Assembly: GCF_023343835.1 (NCBI RefSeq)
Contig: NC_064433.1
Coordinates: forward strand, 64,564,032 to 64,628,031
DNA: 64,000 nt
Direction of reading: 5' to 3'
From: Lagopus muta
Lineage: Eukaryota > Chordata > Aves > Galliformes > Phasianidae
Positions 1 through 12,599 of the stretch are shown here, one piece after another. Every line of letters begins with the position of its first letter. The first letter of the stretch is position 1. A program made the translations under genes and the position numbers. The notes under the pieces are model-generated. The model had not been told where the DNA came from. It did no database searches and saw nothing but the letters and a program-made list of their open reading frames with translations.

Positions 1-512
1 TACAGAATGTGATGAAATCCTGCTTGGAAAAACGTGTTTATTAGCAAGGGCTTTAGAGTGCCCATTAATGCAGACCAGAGACTCTTAAATCATTTAATGC
101 AAAATATTATCTTACTCTTTTAAAGAGATATTATCTTATCTCTTTAGTTACCCTGTTAACACTAAAAAGGACTTGCTTGCTTTGTCAACTTACTAAATGT
201 TCAACAAGAAATACTGGAGTGTATGAAAAGGCACTTTTTTTTTTTTTTTTTTTTGTTAAAATACCTTAAGGAGAAAGACTTATTTATGAATGAACCGAAA
301 AAAAGATTAGGGAACTTTGGGGAGTTGGATTTAATGACCTTGAAAGGTCCCTTCCTACTTAAACAATTCTATGATGACAGTTTTTCCCAGTTTTATTTGG
401 GCAAATGTAAATGCTACTTAACATAGTTATGGTAAACAATGTCAGAATCTGGCCAGGAAATATTGTTACATATTACAGAATTATATAATGCCTTGGGTTG
501 TAAGGGACCTTA
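1..512. other. AT-rich sequence, nothing recognised
   Basis: Only a 20-base poly(T) run at 235-254 stands out. No exon-like segment was found. Confidence 0.6.
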
Positions 513-612
513 AAGCCTGGTCTAGTGGTTGGCGACCCTGCACGTAGCAGGGGGATTGAAACTAGATGATTATTGTGGTCCTTTTCAACCCAGGCCATTC
601 CATGATTCTATA
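513..612 (+). repeat. CR1 LINE 3' end, forward
   Basis: Closely matches the end of the copy at 22978-23214: AGCCTGGTCT, GGTTGGCGACCCTGCAC, then CCATTCCATGATTCTAT. It ends at the conserved CR1 3' terminus and directly meets a reverse-oriented CR1. Confidence 0.9.
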
Positions 613-964
613 ATCCAGTTCCAACCCCGTGCTGTGGGCAGGGCTGCCACCCACCAGCTCAGGCTGCCCAGGGCCCCATCCAACCTGGCCCTGAGCACCT
701 CCAGGGATGGGGCACCCACAGCTTCTCTGGGCAGACTGTACTGGTCCCTCACTGCCCTCTCAGTAAAAAATTTCTTCCTAACTCCTAACCGAAATCCCTC
801 TCTTATAGTTTGAAACCAGTTCCCCTTGTCCTATCACTATTAAACTGCAAGAAATTCATTTCCCTCCTGCTTATAAGCTCTCTTCATGTACTGGAAGGTT
901 GCAATGAGATGCCAGAGCCTTCTCTTTCTCCAAGCCAAACAAGCACAGCTCCCTCAACTTTTCT
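613..964 (-). repeat. CR1 LINE fragment, reverse
   Basis: Carries the reverse CR1 3' region (CCAACCTGGCCCTGAGCACC, CTTCTCTGGGCAGACTGT, GTTCCCCTTGTCCTATCAC). Its extreme 3' end is missing, where it abuts the forward CR1. Confidence 0.9.
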
Positions 965-3900
965 TACATATTGTAAAACAGTATGTATATAAAAATAGAG
1001 ATGTATTGTTATGGATCTTTTTAAACAAGAAATCTACTCCTTGACTTTGTAAACTGAGATGGCTTAAAGTCAAAAGAACTGTGCTGATTCACACTCCTGG
1101 TTCAGTCACAAATGAATACACAGGAATTCTGTATTTACTTAGGAAAAAATCCAAAAGTATTAAAAAAGGAAAAGGGAAACAAAAACAAAAACCAACAAAC
1201 AGAATGTATCTTGAAAGATACTGGTCAGATGTGGATTTTTGAAGGCAATGTCCTTATTATCTTTACTTACTTAAGGCTCCGTTTTCTGGTCCCAGTAAAA
1301 TGATTGTTAAGATCATGGTTATTCTATCAAAACAGGTTTTGATTTTAAACCTTGACCACTAAATTTAAAATGCTATAAATTCTACCCAGAAGATAGGACC
1401 ATGCTGACCTTTTCAAAGAAATTATATGACAAAGGAGAAACCAATTCTGATAGCTTTCTGCTATTAGAAAAAAATTACATGTTGAGCCTCTGATGCACCA
1501 GCAGAGTTAAATGACAGCATCTGTGTTAAAATGAATCATCAAAAGGGACCAGTGTAAAAAACATTGCGGAAGAGTTTCTCCCTCTGCAAATGATTCATGT
1601 ATCTAATCTTAGGGAGGGGAAAAAAAAGATAGGAAGTTAGAAAACTCTGCAGTTGGAAAATGAGAGGCCAGAAGAAAGGAAGCAGGCTTATTGGCTTTTT
1701 TGATAGGTAATTGTATACTGACTATACCTGCACAGAAAATGAAATATTGCTTGTTATATGGATTATTGCCGAGTTGTACAAAAAGTGTTGCAACATTCAC
1801 AATTATTTGTCTCAACTTAATACTATTCATAGTTTGAGGAGATTAGTTAGGTATAGGTTATCTAAGATGGCAGACTCTAAAAGTCTTCCCACAAGCACTA
1901 AAGATGCACTTGACATTTTCCTCTGCATCAGATGTGCAAGAAACATCATACAGCCAAATGGTCACCATTCCTCTGCTCTTATTCATACTGGAATTAATGT
2001 TACATAGTGGCACAATAAAATAACAAGATGAGAAGCAAAACCCTTAAGGCCTAGCATGGAATAAATCTCAGAGTTAACAGCAGAACTTTCAGAGCACAGG
2101 AAGGAAGATGCACTTGACTTGCTAAGGAAAATACACACTAGTCTAGACATTTATGCAATACAGAATTCTGAAACTCAGCATTTCAAAAATAAGTTTTTTC
2201 TAAATATTTTATGAAGTTACTCAGCCTAATTTTCCTTGCAGCCTCAGTCTTGTGCTGCTGGAATCATGATCTGTAAGACTTTAATGGAACATTTTTAAAG
2301 TAATGGGATGTTTTTATTTTATCTGTGAGAGCATCCAATTTTTCTATTGGGATCTCTGTGCTAAAGACAAAGATGTTACAAGTAAGTTACGGCCCATCCA
2401 AATCCCTGCAATTAAAGCCTCCAGGTATTTCCTTATAGTTGAAGTGCTAGATTTTTCTAAGCCCATAGTTCCAAAGATGTAAGGGAGGTAAGTGGAATAT
2501 ATTTCTAGCTGCAAAGATCACTCAACCAGTACATCTGATGAGTAATCTCCTGGCCTGCATTTGTAAAAATAGTGATATATCTCCTACAATTTCATTTATT
2601 TCCACAAAGGGTTATTTCTGAGGTTACTCTATCCTCCCAGAAGAATGAGATTTGAGCTGCACATGATACTTGCAGAGGTTTCCTGCCTTAAAAACTTCTC
2701 AATTGCTCAGCATTTACACTGCCATTGCTGTCAGAAAACATGGTCAGAGAAGGAAGATCAGTCCTCAGAGAGGATGACCAAATGTCATTGAAGTTTTGGA
2801 TATCAAAGGAAAACATACATATCTACTTAGGGAGTAAGAGCAATTCCCTAAACGTGGCAACATTTATTCAATCTGCTTTGTATCCAACATCAGCCAGCAC
2901 TGTTTTTTCAGGTGCAAGCTTCAAATTTATCCAGAGCTACATGTTGGCAAAACAAAGCATGCAAAAAGAAAAAATGAAAAAGAAACATCCCAAAAAACAA
3001 TTTTCTTTTCTGGAATTCAAGAGTTGAGCCCTTTAAATAAAGAATAATGTGTTCTGTAACTGTGAAAAAAAAAAATTACAGCCACTAAAGAATACTTCCT
3101 ATCATTTCTATGTCTCTGCAGACAGCCCAAAGCATGTGGTGTCAATTTCACAAAGTCCTCCATTACAGCAAGTTGAAATAATCTTACCATTTCTGTACAG
3201 ATGAAAAGAAAGTCACACACAAATATTATCTTTTTCAACCCCCTAGTCTGAAGACTTAGGATGACCAACGTCCATTTCCAGAACTACAAATCACAGTGTG
3301 ACTTGCTGTCACCTGTCCACCTGTGAAAATGTGTAAAGCCTATTGAGAACCTGAAAGTGGCTACAATATACCACGAAGTAACACACACAGAACACTATAA
3401 AAAGCAGAAAAATAAACGAGTTAAGTAAAGAAACTTAAATCTATTTTATACTCGTGAGCCTACTAAACAGTCTAGATTGTAAACATTATCTCTGCAAGAT
3501 TCTTAACCAGAGACCGTGAGAGCCTGAAAGAATGTTCCCAAGGAAATTCACTTTGTGTCCTTTCTAAGTTTATGTAATTTTTAGACACTGGAAGAGCCTT
3601 TGATCCAAGACTGTATTACTGAACACGTACACACACAGAGGAAGTACACTGTATTTCATTTCTGTTGCACAGGATATTTTTAAACTTACAGTCAGAGCTT
3701 TAAAAACAACCACATACATAGAATTACCTGCATATACCCCAATTTGCCATACTTTACAGACGTCACACGTTACTACCTTGTAACAAATTTAATATTTCAG
3801 TGTTTTAAAATACCACATAGAAATTATGCACCAAATTAGATTAGTAAAGGCAAAGTATCTGTGAAAGCAAAGCAGGAAATAAATACAATGTGCAATATAC

Positions 3901-6797
3901 ACTACAGTTGTTCATCATAAGGCCCTGAAGAAATGATTAAAGATAACGCAGTTCACAGAAGAAATTTCTGTCTTTGACGGTTCCATTTATCAACAAACAA
4001 GTTTAGCTCCATGACAAGACTACATTAAAAGAACTATTAAGTTAAATGTTACCAAATGCTGTTTTGTTTTTGCTATCAAAACTTGTTGCTGTCAGAACCG
4101 CTAGCAATGTCACAGGCTTGTACAGATAGAATCAAAACTGGTTGTTTTAAGCTATTATTAAAACACTGTTTACACACAGCATGGATAGAAGTTATTTTCC
4201 ATTATCTTCTGCCTCTAAGACAAGCCAGGGAATAGAAAAAACCTTCAAAAATTAAAGGTTAAGTCTTTATCATAGATGAAAATCACCCTGAGGAGGATCA
4301 TTTGTACTGGACTAAATCACTGGTGAACAACTTGTGTATATTCTGTTGATATGCTGAGCTGTCTGGTCACATCAACAGAACAACAATGCTAGGACCAGTT
4401 GCAGCAATACTGCTAGGATGGACACCTGAAACTGATCTGTGGAAGCAAAATGTTCAAAACACCTGGTTAAGTATTGTCCATAGAATTAACTTACGTATTA
4501 TTTATCATTTCTTCCAGGTCAACAAAGTAAAAAAAACAATTGATCTATTGGCAGAAGGGATAAATGGGCATCTCTGACTGCCTTTAATCTACCAGTAGCC
4601 TCCTGGGTTGACACTAGTGGACTTTGTCGAAAGAAAGCTGCAAACTCATTGGAAGGTCAGCTCATATCCTCTGTTCAGCAGTCCCTGCAGCAAGCTAATT
4701 TCAGCACTGCACCTGGACTTGACTTCAGCAGGAACTCATTGCCTGACTCCAAAAGGTAGCCCAGAAGGAAATTAACCTTAGCAAAACAGATAACCAGGGG
4801 ACCAGGAGATGAGTAAGAAGTGGGAAGAACTGAGAATGAACTAAAACATGCAGATTGGTTGTACTAATATTTCTGTCAGGCTTAATTTCCATGTCTGGCC
4901 TCACCTGGGACACCCTCTGCACAGGAGCCCTATTGACAATATTGCCTTTGTTTTGGTGCACCTGGTTCCTGGCTGATTCTCAGGTTTCTGCTGCAGTCAC
5001 GCCTCATGATGGACACACATGGACTGCCTGAACGGACCTGGCTCATCACCACTCCTAGCCAACCTCTCCACAGTGACTATCTTGTAGAGCTGTGGCTGTG
5101 GGTGAGAGAAAAGCCTACCTGTGGTCTCCCATGAGATCTCATTCAATACTTTGCTGCTGACTTGCTAATCGAGTATTTCCGTCAGCTTTGAATGCTAGTT
5201 AAAAATAAATAAATAAATAAAAAGTTTGGATAAAATGTTGTTCTGAAAACATTATTTCTAAGGCGGTCGGGAGACCAGAAAACAGAGAGTGATATTTGTG
5301 ATACTTGCTGTCTAGCCGCTGCTAGAATGCAAGAGAGGAATGAATAAACACACATACAAAAATAATGCTATGGAAAAAAAAAAAAAATTTCTTTCCTGAA
5401 AGAAAATAATTTCCCAAAGCTAAATTACAAGCCAGACAATTTGCTGAGGTGGTGCTGTTCTTGACCTAGCTGGAAACAGCCTTCGCCTCAGCCATCACGC
5501 TCTGTCCAGGGGCAGTGCAGGTGACAAACAGAAGCCAGTGGTTGTCAACTGAGCAGCATCAAAACCTCTGATACTGTAAATTGCCCCTACAGAACTAATC
5601 CAGCCTTACGTATGCAGGCATAATTAATGTGAAGTGACACAACTGTGATCTGATAATGAGGTAACAGAAGTGTCAGAGTGCTTTCCGGTGCAGAGATAAA
5701 TGATGTCATTTCTATTTCAGGAGGTTTGAGGTAGAAGAAAGCTTCAACCGCACATAGTGCCAAAGAGAAAAGGTATTATATCCAAGAATAAGAAAAAATA
5801 TTAAGCTACAGCTATATTGTAAATTACCCACACAAACATTTGGGCTTGTATTCTTGTGCTATGCTATTTCATTGTGCATACACTGTCTACACCTCTATTC
5901 TTTGTATGGATCCTGTCTGAGACCACAAGTGATACCTAGGTATATGGGCATCCCAACTATTGTTTCACCCTCAACACGGTTGTTTCACAAAGTGTTTACA
6001 AGGTGGCTGGGCACTACAGGACTTGGATAGTCCTTCAACAGCATTCAGGAAGTTTACTGTACACCGTATCCGGATCTTCTTTGACTCCAGTACGTGCTTT
6101 CCTATTGTCTTCTACTACCCAAGCATTTGGTAGCTTGACCAACAGATTGTTGAAGACTACCAGGAAAGATTCTAGACTGCAGCTCATCCCTGCTCTGCCA
6201 AGTCAAAGATGTTTCTGGTATGCAGTTGGCTAAGAAGCCAAATGCATGAATTGCTGGTGACAGCAAGAGGTAGGTTTTAGGCCTCACAAATGAAAAGTAA
6301 ATTACAGTTCTAGCAGGGCTTATGCCCTGATAAAGAGGTACATTTTCCTCCTGAGGAAAGGGTCCATGCCAGTGCTGACTAGACCAAGCACCAGTAAGGG
6401 TGACTGTGTATGTATGGGCAGACAGACGTTCACATGCCTCTTGCAACTTGATCCTCAATAAGCCATGCCAGAAATTTGATAATTCCAGCTTTTACCATCA
6501 GAACTCACACACTGTCTGAGAATTCATGAATTCACTTGCATTTTCCTCCAAAACTACATGGGACAAATAATTAACCATTGCATTATTCAACCACAAGTAC
6601 CAGAAAAGGTAATAAGGAGAAAAGATGATGAACTAGCAGTAAGCCCCCATGTTTTCTCATTGTGCAGGTTACAAGTTTCAAGAATGCTTGATAGAGGATA
6701 AGAAAGAATATTGTCTGTGTCTAGCAGTCAGTAAATCCAGTTAAAGTGTTCATATGTTTCTCCTCCTATGTTTAGAAATTCTATTTGCGTAGGTATT
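965..6797. other. Intergenic sequence without recognised gene
   Basis: A long AT-rich stretch. I saw an (AAAT)n run at 5202-5223 and a poly(A) run near 5371-5387. No exon with convincing splice sites and homology was recognised on either strand. Confidence 0.5.
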
Positions 6798-7200
6798 CCA
6801 TAGAATCATAGAATCATGAAATCATTGAAGTTGGAAAGAATCCTTAAAGGCCATCTAGTCCAACCCCCCTGCAATGATCAGGGACACCTGCAGCAGATCA
6901 GGCTGCTCAAGAGCCCCATCCAACCTGACCTTGAATGTCTCCAAGGACAGGGCATCCACCATTTCCCTGGGCAATCTGTGCCAGTGCCTCAACACCATTA
7001 CTGTAAGGAACTTTTTCCTTATTTCCAACATAAATCTCCCCTCTTTTAGTTTGAAATCATTTCCTTTTGTCCTATCCCATCAGACCCTACTAAAGAATCT
7101 GTCCCCTTCTTTTTTAAAACCTCCCTTTACATACTGAATGGTTGCTATCAGTCTCCCCAGTGCATCCTCTTCTCCACCTCTCTCACAGGCTCTCCTCACA
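6798..7200 (-). repeat. CR1 LINE, reverse, with intact 3' terminus
   Basis: Starts with the reversed terminus ATAGAATCATAGAATCAT, then TTGGAAAGAATCCTTAAAGG and CCATCTAGTCCAACCCCCCT, followed by the standard CR1 3' UTR and ORF2 end on the minus strand. Confidence 0.92.
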
Positions 7201-7349
7201 GGGGAAGTGTTCCATCCCTTGGATCATTTCCTGTTGTCCAGTCAGTTCTAAAGAACTGGGAAGCTGCCAATTTTTCATTTTTAAAAGTTAGCATTTGCAC
7301 AAGGCAAAGAAACAATAACCCGGTCACCCACAGGGTGTTATATTAATAT

Positions 7350-7862
7350 TTTATTTGGCAAATACATCAATCCTTACCCCAGAACAAATCATACTATTAA
7401 TGAAGTAAAATATTCCCCATGCAGATCAGCAGCTCCTTCATACCAGGAGCTTAAAAATAAGTGCATTGTCTACTTAAAGAACAAAAAATACGCCTTGCAA
7501 AATAGTACAAAAGCTCTCACGGTGTTTCATACCCCAAATTAGCTACAAGCGCCTAACAAACAAAGCATTAAAAGGGTTTTATCTGGCATAAATGAGTACA
7601 CAGTGCATTACTAACTTCCTATCTCTCTCAGGACTCTAGGGCATTATTGATAACGAAAGCATTCTCTGTCTGGAATTAATTAAAGACACCATCAGGATCA
7701 CAGGTCCTCTCAGCCATGTCTCATGAAAAACATGGGACTCATGCTCCTGTTCTTCCACTTCATGCCTCTCACTGCAGTGTCAACACTTTTCTATCACTGT
7801 AATGTCCACTTTTCTTTGTCCTCCAGGCACTTGATGGTGTAGTACAGGTGATCAATGCACCT
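7350..7862 (-). other. Candidate minus-strand terminal exon of an unrecognised transcript
   Basis: On the minus strand a good acceptor (ctttctcctttag) precedes a 22-codon open stretch, 7862-7794, reading RCIDHLYYTIKCLEDKEKW and three more residues to TGA. A canonical AATAAA lies about 440 bases further at 7355-7350. I do not recognise the peptide, and no upstream exon was established. It could be a last exon, a non-coding RNA or chance. Confidence 0.3.
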
Positions 7863-8577
7863 CTAAAGGAGAAAGTGAATGAAACAGTGCAGTAGTTGGA
7901 GCGACATAATCAACTGCAGAGGAGTGCTTCTGCCACGTGAGTTAATGAGCAGCTATACAGTAACCATTTGACTGGCATCTGTCTCCAGCATGCAGTTTGC
8001 CAGAAGAATTCCACCCACTGGGTTTGTTTCCCACTTGCCATACACTGTGCAGAACACAGCAAGCTGCATCATGCAGGTGCCATATGCAGTGCATGCATCC
8101 GAGCAGCTGTGCACATTTCACCAGTTCTTGTTTTCCAATAACTGCAGTTACAGCAACTGCCGTGAATGGGACTGGTCCTGGACATGTTACTGTACTATTA
8201 ATTTATTTTTGAGTATAATAGGTCAAAATGATAATGCTTGGCACAAAAGCATTTCCTGGAAGAAAATTATAGTAGTAATCACTTAAAAAAATACAGAAAA
8301 CATATTAAACTTGGATATATTGTAACAGAGAGGTGGAAAATAATGTTTTGGGATCCCACTGTTGGTGTTTCCATTGTGGATTAGCTGTGGCAACAGTTTT
8401 GTAACGTGTACCAGCAGCAAGTGGTTCTGAAGACTTTAGCTCACATCAAGGTAGAAATCAATGAAAAGCTGCCTAATAAATGCACTTGCAGCAGTTGTAT
8501 GACACAAAACAGGCAATGGTCACCATGAACTGAGAAAACAGTTAAAGAGAGAACTTGGGTGGGGCAGTTCCAAATAT

Positions 8578-8708
8578 GATACAGACTAGGAGAAGAGCTC
8601 ATTGAGAGCAGCCCAGTGGAGAAGGACTTGGGGGTCCTGATGGATGAAAAGCTGGAAATGAGCCAGCAGTGTGTATTTGCAGCCTGGAAGGCCAACATTA
8701 TGAAGAGC
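8578..8708 (+). repeat. CR1 LINE ORF2 fragment, forward
   Basis: Decodes to the CR1 ORF2 C-terminal region ([20 protein letters not shown]) with AAGGCCAACATTATGAAGAG. It is truncated at both ends. Confidence 0.85.
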
Positions 8709-9134
8709 CCTCACAGAAGTCCCATCTAATACTGTACAACTTTGGGATTCCACTGGAGAGATGTTCTAAGATTTTCTATTCTATCCTTTGTTTCTTTATA
8801 GTGTTAGCTCCAATAAATGGCATTTTGAGTCATACTTTACAGAGCCTGAGTGCCTTTGCTACTGGAATCGTAATGAACCAGCACCTCCTAGTGCCAAAAC
8901 ATTCAGATGTTATCCCAGAAGCAAGTCTATAGTTTTAAAAATAAATCAGATTTACAGCATTATTATTTCAGTAATATTATATCTTCTGTCTTTCATGTGA
9001 AGCAAGTACTAACTGACAACAAAATTGTCTTGGAATCTTTAATGTCACTGAGCCTATAAAATGTTTTGTGGTCTCTTATGGCTTTATCACTTCTCTGATT
9101 CCCTACCGAAGGCCACTCAAATAATGTGTGATTT

Positions 9135-9227
9135 TCAGTTCATCTTTATCATTCTGTCAGTGGACTGAGCGCTTCTTGCCTCCCTCTGCTGTTTCACTCT
9201 GAACAACCTTTCCATCTGTTTGAGGAA
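9135..9227 (-). other. Second candidate minus-strand exon
   Basis: A strong acceptor (ttcttttctttcattgtcttcag) precedes 30 open codons to TGA on the minus strand (FLKQMERLFRVKQQREARSA and ten more). A second frame also stays open for 22 codons. No matching upstream exon was confirmed. It might belong to the same transcription unit as 7350-7862. Confidence 0.25.
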
Positions 9228-10082
9228 CTGAAGACAATGAAAGAAAAGAATTCCTTGTAGTATTTAGTGCTATCAAGATTTTACTGTCATGATCCATACT
9301 TTAATTCATTATTTGTGACTGGTACATTAGTCATATCCCCTGACAAAGCCTGCCTAAATCGAGAAAAGCCCAAACACGCTTACAGAAAAGGGCAGACGAT
9401 GGAAATATGAAATGCATCCCCACTGGCAGGCAGCACAGTCTGCTTTTCACAATTAGAGCTGTGATAGATGGACTTGCACTGTTCTAAAGTGTGATGGCAA
9501 TTTAGCAGAGGACAGGGTAGCAGTGACCCAGTCAACCTGTTACTGCATGTCATTTTATAGAAAATAGGGACATAGAAAAATCATTTTGCTTTACAGACAA
9601 ATGGATTTCTTCCAGTTTTTTTACAGACTCCTCCAAGTAAATAACTTACCCATTTATGCACTGGAGAGAAGTTTACAATGCCCATCCCCACTATTCAAGT
9701 AAGCAAACCTCTGGAGAAGGGAAAAGATGGGAGTTGGCGAGAAAGGCTCCTGTCCCACTTAAGTTGCTTGCATCTATAGAAAAGGTTCACAGTCCTCAAA
9801 GCTGAAAAAGAGTCAGATGTGCCTATAAGCAAAGATCTGGTCCATTTAACTCTACATCGTGCAAAATCTTCAGCAAGAAAGAGCAGGTTTCTGCAGTGGG
9901 TGTGCACAGGCACCTCCATGTGCAGTGGATATGCACAAGGTGCACAGGCACCTCCACCTGTTGACCTGATCTATCAACTACATGTCTGTGATGTCTGCTA
10001 GGGTACCAGACCTGGGATATGGTGGAAGGACTGCCAAAGTTTGTCTGACTACTGCCTCCTGCTTTTATTTCATATTCAATAT

Positions 10083-10888
10083 CTTTGATCATGATCTGGA
10101 TGACGGGACAGAGCATACACTCAACCAATTTTCTGATGACATGAGACTGGGAGGAGAAGCCGATACATCAGAGGGTTGTGGTGCCATCCAGAGGCATGTT
10201 AACAGCCTAATGAAATAGGGTGACAGGAATTTCATGAAGGCCAGCAAGTACAGTGTCCTGCACATGGGTAGGAACAATTCCAGGTGCCAAGAAACGCTGG
10301 AGGTGACCTAGATGGAAAGAAGCTTTGAAGAAAAGGATCTGGGGATCCTAGTGTACACCAAATTGAATATGAGTCAGCACAATGCCTTCGACACAAAGAA
10401 GACCAAAGGTATTTGAAGCTGCATTATGCAAAGTATTGCCAGCAGACTGAGGGAAGTGATCCTTCCCCTCCAGCACTGGTGAAACTGTATCTGGAGTCTT
10501 GCGTCCAGTTTTGTGCGCCCCAGCACAACAAAGACATGAACACTCTGGGAAGAGTCCAACAAAGGGCAATGAAGATGATTAAGGAGTGCATTTCATCCAT
10601 AAAAGGAGGCTGAGAGATCTGGAACTTCAGCCAAGAGAAGAGATGGCTCAGGGGAGATATCATGGATTTGTTAAATATCTGAAGGGAGAGCACAAGCTGG
10701 AAAGCAGAAGGTTCGCTCTGAACACCAGGAAACACTTCTGTGCTATGTGGGTGATGGAGCACTGGCACAGGTAGTTCAGAGAGGCTGTGGAGTCTTATCA
10801 TTTGAGACCTTTAGAAACTGTCTGGACATGGTCCTGAGCAACCTGCTCTGGGTGACACTTCTTGAGCAGCAATTTGGATCAGATGGAC
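10083..10888 (+). repeat. Old CR1 LINE fragment, forward
   Basis: Degenerate ORF2 sequence: FDHDLDDGTEHTLNQFSDDM (a reverse-transcriptase end), VKLYLESCVQFCAPQHNKDM, LGRVQQRAMKMI, then the C-terminal end near ETFRNCLDMVLSNLL. Frame breaks are common, and no 3' terminus is present. Confidence 0.85.
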
Positions 10889-12240
10889 CCAAAAGTTCTT
10901 TCCAAGAGCAGCCATTCTTTGTGAAGGCTTATGCAGTGACATGGGCACGTGATGGGTGCACAGTGACTCCTCAGAATATTAGGAGTCCTAGTTTAACAAA
11001 TAATAAAACCTGCTTAATAGCAGTCATCTACTTGCATAGTCTTACATCCTCTGCTATTCCTCTTACACATATGCACTAAGAAGCTTGGCAAAAAGTCGCA
11101 TGAATGCATTTGCAATATGTTACTGATACTAAAGACAAATTAATTGTATTCCCTATACAAATTAAATACTAGCACATCTCATAAAGTTTTCTACATTTAA
11201 CATCCATGTTCTGTCAGTTAGGAACTAAGGACTTTGTTCACTAATTGTGAACAAATATTTTCAGTCCTAATTTGCCTCATTGTCTGAAATGGTTTTTTAC
11301 ATTTTTTCATGAATAGAAGCAATGACTTTTTTTAGTTTGCTCAAGCAAATGCTCTAAGTAAAATGAGTTATCTTGTCATTTATCATAAACTGGAAATGAA
11401 ATCCTTGGAGGGTACGCTTTTACTTGGTGACGCAAGTCTGTCCAATTTTTTTTTTGTACTGTTTGGGTCAGGTCATCTACTCAAGTAATTTATAGTGGAA
11501 TGGGATGTATTCAGAGAACAAAACCTAGTTTGTGATCAAAATGGTCAGCAATTGCCTGAACTATGATATTACCTCCAGTGCTACATAAAAGTGTCTTTTT
11601 TAAAAAGACAAAATGAAAGTATTTGTAACTAACTACCATCAGGAAGTCACTGTTTGGAGGACTGATTAAAGTCCTGATAGAAACAGCCTGAAAAGACAAC
11701 AGCTTTGAAATAGTGTCACTTCCGTGGTGTACACAATGAGTAGTCTCATCTTTTCTTCCAAGAGAGAAAAAAATAAGTGTTGAAAATTTGTATTAAAATT
11801 AAGAATGGACTTATATGCTGAAAAGTCCAAGATAAACTGGATTGTATAAGCTTGAATCCATTTTAAGTAAATAATATACAACAATTGGCACTGCTGGGCA
11901 GTTTACCTGCCCAAAAATAAAAAATAACAAAAATAAATAAATAAATTAATAATAATAATAAAAAAAAAACGAAAGAAAACCAAAGTCAGCCTCTCTGATC
12001 TCCACAGAGCAAACTGCAAGTTTACCCCCACCAGCCCCCTGCAGGCTCCTTCTAGCTGTCTCCTTTCTGAACAGCAGTGGATGCTTGCAGAGGAAGCACC
12101 ATATCCTGCAGCACTGCTGCATGTTTGAATAGAGGACTGGTTGGCCTCTAGAGTCCTAAGTCTCTGGACACGAGCGTCTCAAAAATGATAAATAGCTCTC
12201 TAACTGCTTGTTATGCTCTATTTCCAGTCTCTTAGAAGTA
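10889..12240. other. Intergenic, nothing recognised
   Basis: AT-rich, ending in a simple AATA/AAT repeat at 11912-11969. No exon was supported. Confidence 0.5.
11912..11969. repeat. (AAAT)n/(AAT)n simple repeat
   Basis: AAAAATAAAAAATAACA is followed by AAATAAATAAATAAATT and AATAATAATAATAAAAA runs. It is low-complexity sequence. Confidence 0.9.
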
Positions 12241-12322
12241 CACAGAATCAAAGAATCGCAGAATATTCTGAGTTGGAAGGAGCCCATAAGAATCAGAGTC
12301 AACTCCACCCTCCACAGGGGAG
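12241..12322 (-). repeat. CR1 3' end, reverse, diverged
   Basis: CAGAATCAAAGAATCGCAGA, then GAGTTGGAAGGAGCCCATAA and CAACTCCACCC match the reversed CR1 3' end with several changes. Confidence 0.8.
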
Positions 12323-12407
12323 CACTCAAAAATCAGACCATGTGTCTGAGAGCACTGAGGTAATGTCCTGCCTTCGAGATGCCACTGGAGGTAGCCTACG
12401 AGATAAA

Positions 12408-12523
12408 GAATCATAGAATCATAGAATCGCTCAGGTTGGAAAAGACCTTAAAGATCATTGAGTCCAACCACCACCTAACCATACTACCCTAACAAGCCTC
12501 CACCCAAAGTCTCACATCTTCAT
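12408..12523 (-). repeat. CR1 3' end, reverse
   Basis: AATCATAGAATCATAGAATC, GGTTGGAAAAGACCTTAAAG and CATTGAGTCCAACCACCACC. It lies just upstream of the PYROXD1 CpG island. Confidence 0.9.
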
Positions 12524-12599
12524 CTTCCTGCTTTCCGGTTAAGAAATGCAGAGAGGCTTGGGTGTTTGTTCGTTTGTTTTGTTTTTCACTCTTTGTCTT

